DNA from: an uncultured Bacillota bacterium
GTDB lineage: Bacteria > Bacillota > Dehalobacteriia > UBA7702
Length of the DNA stretch: 6,570 nt
Assembly: GCA_902766525.1 (NCBI GenBank)
Contig: CACXDX010000095.1
Span: 1 to 6,570, forward strand
Direction of reading: 5' to 3'
Within the stretch, counting starts at the first letter, position 1; every line of letters begins with the position of its first letter. The notes beneath the pieces were generated by a model. The model was not told the DNA's origin. It was given only the letters and a program-made list of their open reading frames with translations, and ran no database searches. Positions 1 to 4,833 of the stretch are shown one piece after another. The position numbers were made by a program, and so were the translations under genes.

Positions 1-100
1 AAACGACAACGATTATCTGATCTACATCAACGCCGAAAGCGGCAAGGAAGAGGATATCCTCATCGTCAAAGACGGCCCCTCGGGAACCTTCACCATGTAA
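1..100 (+). CDS. ypeB: C-terminal end of a YpeB-like spore germination protein (partial, 5' end outside window)
   Basis: An open frame enters from the left edge (first full codon at base 2) and stops at TAA 98-100, giving 32 residues. The tail contains DYLIYINAESGKEEDILIV and ends in GTFTM. This resembles the end of the PepSY-type repeats of YpeB, where a 'YINAETGKEE-IL' strand pair precedes a short terminal strand. YpeB is the exported partner that stabilises the cortex-lytic enzyme SleB in the spore; sleB is usually the gene immediately before ypeB and would lie outside the window. The gene is convergent with mltG and ends at a hairpin terminator. The identification rests on a short tail recognised from memory, so another PepSY-domain protein is possible. 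The presence of the sporulation gene ytfJ nearby supports a spore-forming host. Confidence 0.62.
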   Translation, partial: NDNDYLIYINAESGKEEDILIVKDGPSGTFTM

Positions 101-101
101 C

Positions 102-134
102 AAAAAAAAGGCTGTGCGTGGGCACAGCCTTTTT
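102..134. terminator. Bidirectional intrinsic terminator between ypeB and mltG
   Basis: GGCTGTGC (110-117) pairs perfectly with GCACAGCC (122-129) around a 4-base loop. The stem extends by five A:T pairs (105-109 with 130-134). The + strand has a T-run at 130-134 followed by more T-rich sequence. On the - strand the A-run at 102-109 becomes eight T's. It therefore fits termination of ypeB from the left and of mltG from the right, and starts within two bases of the ypeB stop codon. Confidence 0.88.
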
Positions 135-146
135 ACTTTTATTATT

Positions 147-1214
147 TTATTTGTTGTAGTCTTCGATGACTTCGCCTTGCCAGTGAGCCTGGACCTGTTT
201 TTGAATGGCGGCGTGCTCCGCGAAGGTTTTCGCGAAATAGAGCTTGCCTTCCCGGTCGGACTGGAAATAATAATAGTCGTTGTCGTCGTGATAGAGTACG
301 GCTTCGATCGACTCGATGCCGGGGCAGCAGATCGGCCCCACGGGCAGACCGGGATAAAGATAGGTATTGTAGGGTGACTCGAATTGAGTGTCCTCATAGG
401 AGATGATCGACTTTTTGACGCCCATGGCGTATTCCACGGTGACGCAGGACTGCAGCTTTCCGTAGCTTGGATCGTTGAGTCGGTTCAGGAACACACCGGC
501 GACGGTCTCTCTGTCCGCTTTGGTCGTCGCTTCGCTTTCCACGACCGAGGCGAGGATGATCAGATCATCGAAGCTGAGACCCCGCGCTTTGGCATCGTCG
601 ATATATTCCTCACGCCAAACGTTCTCTTCAAAGCTTTTGAGCATAGCTTCGATGACAACGTCGGGATCGCTGTTTTTCTCAAAATCATAGGTATTGGGAA
701 AGAGATATCCTTCCAGGGGATTCTCATGGTCGATGCCCTTTAAAAAAGGTTCATCAAAGTGATGCTCTGCGGCGGCGCTCAGAAAAGCGTCGGCGGAACA
801 GATACCGTGCTCCTCGAGGATCCCGGCGATCTGCTTCAGCTGTTTACCCTCGGGGATCGTGACCTTCTCACCGTGGATGCCCTCGGCGGTCAGCGTTTCG
901 CAGATCTCATGATAACCCATGCCTTTTTTCAGCTCGAAAGCACCTCTCTGCCACCGTTGATCGTAACCGCCTGTTTCGGCGTAAATCAGGAAGGCCTTTT
1001 CATGTTTGATGATCCCCGCTTCCTTCAAATCCGACGCGATCATGATCGTGCCCGCGCCGTCCGCCACGCTGAAATCGAGAGCTTCCCCCGCATCGGCGGA
1101 GGGCAGCAGATCCTTAGCGACCAGCGCTCCGATCACCGAAAGCAGCAGCAGGATCGGAAGGAAGAAGCAAAGCAGCACTTTGCCTTTTTTGCGTCTTTTC
1201 TTTTTTTTCGTCAC
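147..1214 (-). CDS. mltG: Endolytic murein transglycosylase MltG (YceG-like family)
   Basis: Product of 355 aa. MltG is a membrane-anchored lytic transglycosylase that cleaves nascent glycan strands and so sets peptidoglycan strand length. Residues 1-12 are almost all Lys/Arg, followed by one hydrophobic anchor (about 13-33), giving a type II topology with the enzyme outside. The LysM-like region carries VTIPEGKQLKQIA (118-130). The catalytic domain has LEGYLFPNTYDF (167-178), ILASVVESEA (220-229), in which E226 matches the catalytic glutamate of the family, VFLNRL (241-246) and the YNTYLYPGLPVGPI block (282-295). The length is normal for the family. The start is GTG at 1212-1214, chosen because a very strong GGAGGAGG Shine-Dalgarno lies just upstream and the Lys-rich tail plus anchor begins there. 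It has its own upstream intergenic region, so it is probably transcribed separately from the ytfJ operon. One oddity is Cys-Cys at 296-297 (PICCPG), where the second position is commonly Asn, Ser or Thr. Confidence 0.95.
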   Translation of the reverse strand: MTKKKKRRKKGKVLLCFFLPILLLLSVIGALVAKDLLPSADAGEALDFSVADGAGTIMIASDLKEAGIIKHEKAFLIYAETGGYDQRWQRGAFELKKGMGYHEICETLTAEGIHGEKVTIPEGKQLKQIAGILEEHGICSADAFLSAAAEHHFDEPFLKGIDHENPLEGYLFPNTYDFEKNSDPDVVIEAMLKSFEENVWREEYIDDAKARGLSFDDLIILASVVESEATTKADRETVAGVFLNRLNDPSYGKLQSCVTVEYAMGVKKSIISYEDTQFESPYNTYLYPGLPVGPICCPGIESIEAVLYHDDNDYYYFQSDREGKLYFAKTFAEHAAIQKQVQAHWQGEVIEDYNK

Positions 1215-1218
1215 ACAC

Positions 1219-1229
1219 TCCCCTCCTCC
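1219..1229 (-). promoter_or_regulatory. Strong Shine-Dalgarno of mltG deciding a GTG start
   Basis: On the - strand this reads GGAGGAGGGGA and ends four bases before the GTG at 1214. Its purine run contains two overlapping GGAGG-like cores. No ATG in frame lies nearby, so the ribosome site supports GTG as the true start. Confidence 0.75.
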
Positions 1230-1238
1230 GCCGCGGTT

Positions 1239-1258
1239 TTTTTGAAATAATTCAAAAA
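1239..1258. repeat. A/T-rich palindrome in the mltG leader
   Basis: TTTTTGAA (1239-1246) and TTCAAAAA (1251-1258) are perfect inverted repeats of 8 bases around ATAA. The palindrome overlaps the candidate mltG -10 region and lies 24 bases ahead of the GTG start. It could be an operator half-site pair or a weak hairpin in the leader. It is too A/T-rich to be a strong terminator. Confidence 0.4.
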
Positions 1259-1278
1259 GGATGTATGGATTTTTTCAA
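1250..1278 (-). promoter_or_regulatory. Candidate vegetative promoter of mltG
   Basis: On the - strand, TTGAAA (1273-1278; 5 of 6 to TTGACA) is followed after 17 bases by TTGAAT (1250-1255; 4 of 6 to TATAAT). It lies 36 bases upstream of the mltG GTG and downstream of the ytfJ hairpins, which is the expected place. A weaker alternative sits further upstream: TTGGTA, 17 bases, TAGTAT, within about 1289-1317. Both were found by eye and neither has a perfect -10. Confidence 0.35.
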
Positions 1279-1347
1279 AAGGGACATACTATGGTTTGTC
1301 GGAGTAAGTACCAACATTTCCAATCATCCATCCATTCTTTCCTGTGG

Positions 1348-1366
1348 GCCGCCCTTTTCGGGCGGC
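1348..1366 (-). repeat. GC-rich hairpin downstream of ytfJ (second of two)
   Basis: GCCGCCC (1348-1354) pairs perfectly with GGGCGGC (1360-1366) around a 5-base loop. It lies just beyond the first hairpin (1381-1410) in the direction of ytfJ transcription. No T-run follows on either strand, so by itself it is not a standard intrinsic terminator. It may protect the 3' end of the operon transcript or back up termination. Confidence 0.5.
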
Positions 1367-1380
1367 TCGCTCCTTCAACG

Positions 1381-1410
1381 AAAATGCCCCCGTTGACGCG
1401 GGAGCATTTT
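1381..1410 (-). terminator. Terminator-like hairpin after ytfJ (end of the cca–ytfJ operon)
   Basis: AAAATGC (1381-1387) pairs with GCATTTT (1404-1410). After one C/A mismatch, CCCG (1389-1392) pairs with CGGG (1399-1402), leaving a 6-base loop. The hairpin starts seven bases after the ytfJ TAA. In the ytfJ direction the T-run is only four bases and is part of the stem. In the opposite direction the hairpin is followed by a longer T-rich stretch (1406-1425). Position makes it the operon terminator; the asymmetry is discussed as a finding. Confidence 0.65.
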
Positions 1411-1416
1411 TGTTCT

Positions 1417-1848
1417 TTATTCTTCTGCGGGAGCATCAACAATATCATCGGCGACAACACCGTCTTCCACGACGGCGTTTTTCTTTTTGGTGGGAATGTG
1501 CTTCGCCAATTTGATCACGCTGTCGACGATGGCATCAACGTTGCCGGCGGGGCTTGTATCGTCAATATGAATGAATTTAACATCATCGGGGGTGACCGCG
1601 ATAAATCCCAGCGGGTTGATGCTGATACCGCCGCCGGTACCGCCGCCGAAGGGAAGCTTTTGGTCATCTTTCTGCTTGCCGTATTCGCCGCCGCCGCAGC
1701 CGAAACCGCAGGAAAGCTTGGTTACGGGAATGATGGATGTACCGTTGGGCAGGTTCAGCGGCTGCCCGATAACGGTATTGGCATCGGTAACCTTTTTCAG
1801 ATTTTCCAGTACACTGCTCATCAATCCTTCGATCGGATGTTCACTCAT
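1417..1848 (-). CDS. ytfJ: GerW/YtfJ family sporulation protein
   Basis: Product of 143 aa. YtfJ (GerW) is a small spore-associated protein of Bacilli and Clostridia, linked in Bacillus subtilis to germination; its biochemical activity is not established. The family pattern is clear: N-terminal HPIEGLMSSVLENLKKV (4-20), the IGQP strand (27-30), NGTSIIPVTKLS (35-46), the glycine-rich GFGCGGGEY (48-56), a second glycine block FGGGTGGGISINPLGFIAV (67-85), then a short helix. The tail (about 121-143) is charged and Ala/Val-rich. I start at the ATG at 1848 and not at the upstream in-frame ATG at 2019, because homology begins here, GGAGGT lies seven bases ahead, and the ATG overlaps the stop of the DUF2953 gene by four bases (ATGA). 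Cys47 and Cys51 sit in the core, where the Bacillus protein has Phe and Ala as I recall it. It is the last gene of the operon. Confidence 0.93.
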   Translation of the reverse strand: MSEHPIEGLMSSVLENLKKVTDANTVIGQPLNLPNGTSIIPVTKLSCGFGCGGGEYGKQKDDQKLPFGGGTGGGISINPLGFIAVTPDDVKFIHIDDTSPAGNVDAIVDSVIKLAKHIPTKKKNAVVEDGVVADDIVDAPAEE

Positions 1849-2480
1849 TTTTCTACCTCCGTATTTTTCACTTTTTTGGGTAATAATTTTATCACATCGG
1901 GAAGCATCGGTATAAAGGTTATCAATGTTCCCAGCACATTGAAGCTGAATTCGCCGCAGACGCCGACGGAAGTTTTTTCCACCTGCCAGAGCGGCTCCAT
2001 GCGCAGCTTCCATTTGCATTTTCTGATATCGCCGCTGAGCGGCGGTAACGTCGCATATAATAAACCGGTGATCTCCCCTGTCCTTGCCGGATCGGGAAAA
2101 CCGTAATAGAGGGAAAGACTCAGCCGCAGCCGCTTCACGCGGCGCTTGAATTTTCCGATCAGATTGATCACCTCTAAAATCAACTCATTGATTGGCATCA
2201 TCTTTCGCTCGGTTTTTTTCTTCTTTTTCGCTTCCTTCTTATCTTCTTCCTCTTTGCCCTTTTTCCTCTTTTTTTTCTCTTTTTTCTTCTTCTCTTTTTT
2301 CGGTCTCTCCGTATCAAAAAGCGTTACCGCCACGGATCGCAGCATAAAAAGAGGATGCAAAAGCAATCGCCCGCCGGCTTTTTCCCCTTCGTTGGAGAAA
2401 GAAAAAGTCAGTCGCAGCGGATAGAGAAAAATCAGCAGAAACAGGAAGAGCAGGATAAACAGGATGATCCGAAGTATCAT
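1845..2480 (-). CDS. DUF2953 family membrane-anchored protein with Lys-rich insert
   Basis: Product of 211 aa, function unknown. A single strong hydrophobic segment (about 3-22) anchors the N terminus. RLTFSFSNEGE (23-33) and LLLHPLFML (39-47) follow as short strands. The second half has LRLSLSLYYGFPDPARTGEITGL (118-140), PPLSGDI (146-152) and a strand-rich end. The 'hydrophobic start, YGxxDPA-TG' layout and the position directly before ytfJ match the DUF2953 family of Clostridia, which commonly precedes ytfJ. Residues 60-93 are an extraordinary insert: 20 of 34 are Lys and 30 of 34 are charged. The ATG at 2480 overlaps the scpB stop (ATGA), with AGAGGA six bases ahead; the stop overlaps the ytfJ start in the same way. 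The pairing with ytfJ suggests a sporulation-related role, but that is inference. Confidence 0.8.
   Translation of the reverse strand: MILRIILFILLFLFLLIFLYPLRLTFSFSNEGEKAGGRLLLHPLFMLRSVAVTLFDTERPKKEKKKKEKKKRKKGKEEEDKKEAKKKKKTERKMMPINELILEVINLIGKFKRRVKRLRLSLSLYYGFPDPARTGEITGLLYATLPPLSGDIRKCKWKLRMEPLWQVEKTSVGVCGEFSFNVLGTLITFIPMLPDVIKLLPKKVKNTEVEK
1855..1860 (-). promoter_or_regulatory. Shine-Dalgarno of ytfJ
   Basis: On the - strand this reads GGAGGT, six to seven bases before the ATG at 1848. It is inside the final codons of the DUF2953 gene. It decides the start against the longer in-frame extension to 2019, which lies within that upstream gene. Confidence 0.85.
2213..2301 (-). repeat. Long purine tract (coding strand) encoding the Lys-rich insert
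   Basis: On the + strand, 2213-2301 is pyrimidine apart from three bases (2230, 2241, 2256), and 2257-2301 is an unbroken 45-base pyrimidine run. The coding (-) strand is thus a purine tract made of AAA/AAG/GAA/GAG codons. It includes several runs of five to eight A's, so replication or transcription slippage is plausible here. Confidence 0.85.
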
Positions 2481-3043
2481 AGCGTTTCCTCTTCTTCACC
2501 GACGGCGACCCTTTCGGGCGCCGCTTCTTTGACGTTCATTTCGATCTCGGGCAGATCTTTCAAAGATTTTAAGCCCAGCAGCTCCAGAAATTTTTCCGAA
2601 GTGCCGTATAAAACGGGTTTCCCCGGGGTATCCCTGCGGCCAAGCTCCTTTAAGAAGCCTTTTTCCAACAGATGAGCGACGATGCTGTCGGCGCTGACGC
2701 CGCGGATCTGTTCGATCTCCCCTCGCGTCACCGGTTGACAGTAGGCGATCACCGCCAGCGTTTCCATGGCCGCTTTGCTGAGTTTCCGCGCCTTCGGCTG
2801 ATAAAAACGCTGCAAATAGGGATAGAATTCCGCGGCGGTCATGAATTGCCAGCCGCCGGCGATCTCTTCCAGATGAAAGCCGCGATCTTCATAAAAGGCG
2901 GTCAGCTCCCGCAGGATCTCATTGACGGCCTCTTCATCGCATTGGACGCATTCGGCAATCTCTTTGGTTTTGAGCGGTTCGCAAGCCGAAAACAGCAGCG
3001 CTTCCACGGCGCGGCGGATATCGGCACTGAAAAGGGGTTCCAT
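2477..3043 (-). CDS. scpB: Segregation and condensation protein ScpB
   Basis: Product of 188 aa, a normal length. ScpB dimerises and binds ScpA to form the accessory part of the SMC–ScpAB condensin that compacts and separates replicated chromosomes. The fold is two winged helices. The N-terminal one spans about 7-80 (RRAVEALLFSACEPL, 10-24). The second begins at LSKAAMETLAVIAYCQPVTR (88-107), and GEIEQIRGVSAD (108-119) and RRDTPGKPVLYGTSEKFLELLGL (136-158) are family signatures. The tail (about 166-188) is acidic. The start overlaps the scpA stop by one base (TGATG) with no convincing Shine-Dalgarno, so expression probably depends on ribosomes finishing scpA. That is consistent with the two subunits forming one complex. 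Confidence 0.97.
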   Translation of the reverse strand: MEPLFSADIRRAVEALLFSACEPLKTKEIAECVQCDEEAVNEILRELTAFYEDRGFHLEEIAGGWQFMTAAEFYPYLQRFYQPKARKLSKAAMETLAVIAYCQPVTRGEIEQIRGVSADSIVAHLLEKGFLKELGRRDTPGKPVLYGTSEKFLELLGLKSLKDLPEIEMNVKEAAPERVAVGEEEETL

Positions 3044-3804
3044 CAGATCTTTTTCACACTTTCAACGGGGAAGAGCATAATCTCCCCGTAATTGGATTTT
3101 TGCAATACGCGAACGCGGTCGCGGCGGATCATTTCCAGCAGCGCCAGAAAGAGCACGATGACGCGGACACGGTCGCAGTCGTCGTTATAGAGGGAATGAA
3201 AGCGCAGTCCCTCAGGGGATGAAGTCAGCTTCATCTCGATCAGACGGATCTGATCATCGACGGTGATGTTTTCCCGATGCACGCGATGGATGATATCGCG
3301 GCGGGAGATCCGCTCCATGATCCGATCCATGGCCGACCCCAGTTCTTCCAAGGAAAAGCCTTTATAGAGCTCGTCCTCATTATACAGAGAGACGTAGAAT
3401 TCATCTTCCACGGGACGGAGCACGCGGCGGCTTCGCTGTTCGGCCAGATCGTTGAAGGATTCCGCCAGTTCCCGATATTTTTTGTATTCGAGGATCTGAC
3501 GCACAAGCTCGCTGCGGGGGTCTTCTTCATCCTCGTAATAACCTTCGGGAAATTCCTCATCGTTTTCGGGGCGGGAAACCGGCAGCAGCATCTTGGTTTT
3601 GATCGCCAGCAGTGTCGCCGCCAGCACCAGAAATTCACTGGCGATGTCCAGATCAAGGCCGGACATTTCGTTCAGATATTCCAGATATTGACGGGTGATC
3701 TCGGCGATGGGGATATCGTAGATATCGGCCTGATTTTCATCGAGAAGATGGCAGAGCAGATCGAAAGGGCCCTCAAAATTGTCTAAACGGATCGAGAGCG
3801 CCAT
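3043..3804 (-). CDS. scpA: Segregation and condensation protein ScpA (kleisin)
   Basis: Product of 253 aa, a normal length. ScpA is the kleisin that bridges the SMC heads and carries ScpB. The N-terminal SMC-neck-binding domain is clear in LDNFEGPFDLLCHLLDENQ (7-25), IYDIPIAEITRQYLEYL (28-44) and the hydrophobic helix ASEFLVLAATLLAIKTKMLLP (55-75). An acidic linker (about 79-96, many Glu/Asp) follows. The middle includes LEYKKYRELAE (105-115). The C-terminal winged helix spans about 175-253 (VIVLFLALLEMIRRDRVRVLQ, 215-235). The ATG at 3804 shares one base with the trpS stop (TGATG). No good Shine-Dalgarno precedes it, so it is probably translated by re-initiation after trpS. Confidence 0.97.
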   Translation of the reverse strand: MALSIRLDNFEGPFDLLCHLLDENQADIYDIPIAEITRQYLEYLNEMSGLDLDIASEFLVLAATLLAIKTKMLLPVSRPENDEEFPEGYYEDEEDPRSELVRQILEYKKYRELAESFNDLAEQRSRRVLRPVEDEFYVSLYNEDELYKGFSLEELGSAMDRIMERISRRDIIHRVHRENITVDDQIRLIEMKLTSSPEGLRFHSLYNDDCDRVRVIVLFLALLEMIRRDRVRVLQKSNYGEIMLFPVESVKKI

Positions 3805-4790
3805 CAGAGATTCATCGCGTCCCGAACCATGGCGATGGTCTTTGATGCGGTTTTGCGGGCGCGATCATCGCCGTCATCGATGATTTCCCTGACCAGAGAG
3901 GGATTTTCCGCCAGCTTATTGCGGCGCTCACGCATCGGCGCCATGAATCGGGAAAGTACCTTCGCCAGCTGCTTCTTACAGGCAACGCAGCCGATTTTCC
4001 CCTCTTTGCAGCGGCATTCGATGTCCGGGGCTTCTTCTTTATTATAGAAGGTATGGTAGGTATAGACGGTGCAGACGTCGGGATGGCCGAGATCGTCCTT
4101 GCGGATGCGGGCGGGATCCGTGACCATGGTACTGACGCGCTCAGCGATGAGCTTATCGTCGGCATCCAAAGGAATATCGTTGCCGTAGCTCTTGCTCATT
4201 TTGCGGTTATCGGTTCCCGGCAGCAGCTTGATCTTGGCGAACAGCGCTTTCGGTTCCGGGAAGACCGCGGTTTCGTAGAGATAATTGAAGCGGCGGCAAA
4301 GCTCCCGCGTAAATTCGAGGTGGGCGGACTGATCCTCGCCGACGGGTACGGCGGTGCCGCGGTAGACCATGATATCGGCGGCCATCAGCAGCGGATAGCC
4401 CAAAAAACCGTGGGTGGAAATATCCTTCCCCTCTTTGCCGAACTGGATGATCTGATCTTTATAGGTCGGTACACGTTCAAGCCAGCTCAACGGGGTGACC
4501 ATGGAAAGCAGCAGACAGAGCTCGGCATGTTCCTTGATGTGGCTCTGGATGAAAACGGCGCTGTGCTCCGGGTCGATGCCGGCGGCAAGATAATCGAGGA
4601 TCATATCGCGAATGTTTTCCTGCAGCGCGGAGGTATCGTTAAAACCCGTGGTCAGCGTATGCCAATCGGCGACCATATAGTAATTCTCGTTCCCTTCCTG
4701 AAGTCTTGCCCAGTTTTCCAAAACACTCAGGTGGCCGAGATGCAATTTTCCCGTGGGTCTCATACCGCTTAAAATAACTTCTTTTGCCAT
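3804..4790 (-). CDS. trpS: Tryptophanyl-tRNA synthetase (TrpRS)
   Basis: Product of 328 aa, normal for a bacterial class I TrpRS, which joins tryptophan to tRNA(Trp) using ATP. The Rossmann-fold signatures are intact: SGMRPTGKLHLGHL (8-21) with the HIGH-type motif HLGH at 17-20, GYPLLMAADIMVYRGTAVPVGEDQSAHLE (131-159), and KMSKS at 197-201. The C-terminal domain has C240, C259, C261, C268 and C271. The set C240–C261–C268–C271, and especially the Cx6CxxC part, resembles the [4Fe-4S] site described in Thermotoga maritima TrpRS, so this is probably that subtype. The start ATG is supported by AAGGAG seven bases ahead and by a family-typical N terminus. It stands 43 bases after the protease gene, the widest gap in the operon. 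No T-box or trp leader structure can fit in this space. Confidence 0.97.
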   Translation of the reverse strand: MAKEVILSGMRPTGKLHLGHLSVLENWARLQEGNENYYMVADWHTLTTGFNDTSALQENIRDMILDYLAAGIDPEHSAVFIQSHIKEHAELCLLLSMVTPLSWLERVPTYKDQIIQFGKEGKDISTHGFLGYPLLMAADIMVYRGTAVPVGEDQSAHLEFTRELCRRFNYLYETAVFPEPKALFAKIKLLPGTDNRKMSKSYGNDIPLDADDKLIAERVSTMVTDPARIRKDDLGHPDVCTVYTYHTFYNKEEAPDIECRCKEGKIGCVACKKQLAKVLSRFMAPMRERRNKLAENPSLVREIIDDGDDRARKTASKTIAMVRDAMNL

Positions 4791-4797
4791 TTGTTAT

Positions 4798-4803
4798 CTC
4801 CTT
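4798..4803 (-). promoter_or_regulatory. Shine-Dalgarno of trpS
   Basis: On the - strand AAGGAG lies seven bases before the trpS ATG at 4790. This is the best-formed ribosome site among the trpS–scpA–scpB set, where the two following genes appear to rely on it through coupling. Confidence 0.8.
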
Positions 4804-4833
4804 ATCGATGTCATATATATTATCGTATCTCTG

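Larger units (their letters stand above)
1215..1416. other. Intergenic region between ytfJ and mltG
   Basis: This is the only gene-free stretch of note in the window. From the ytfJ side it holds the hairpin at 1381-1410, the GC hairpin at 1348-1366, a short tandem of TCCA-type units (about 1323-1334), the weak promoter candidates, the A/T palindrome and the mltG Shine-Dalgarno. I found no tRNA, known riboswitch core or credible small gene. Frames that cross it have no ribosome site or recognisable product. Confidence 0.6.

Noticed and set aside
1321..1336. Short TCCA tandem as a possible repeat array or CRISPR remnant
   Set aside because: Only about three imperfect 4-base units and no spacer pattern. 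It is too short to be more than chance.
1849..2019. N-terminal extension of ytfJ to an in-frame ATG at 2019
   Set aside because: The extension reads through the end of the DUF2953 gene and has no family similarity. The ATG at 1848 has GGAGGT and an ATGA overlap.
1261..2106. Long + strand open frame (281 codons) opposite ytfJ and the DUF2953 gene
   Set aside because: It has no recognisable domain and lies antisense to two well-supported genes. A promoter or ribosome site is not evident, and its composition is that of a mirror frame of GC-rich coding sequence.
4053..4772. + strand open frame (239 codons) opposite trpS
   Set aside because: The - strand holds a complete TrpRS with all signature motifs. 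The + frame shows no family pattern and is explained by codon bias of the opposite strand.
4804..4833. Possible internal promoter before trpS in the A/T-rich spacer (GATAAT-like at about 4818-4823)
   Set aside because: No acceptable -35 is present at 16-18 bases; the best hexamers match at three positions or fewer. The A/T-rich spacer is adequately explained as a ribosome-site leader.
4791..4833. T-box or trp leader controlling trpS
   Set aside because: Only 43 bases separate the genes, far too short for a T-box, and no hairpin or short Trp-rich leader peptide is seen.
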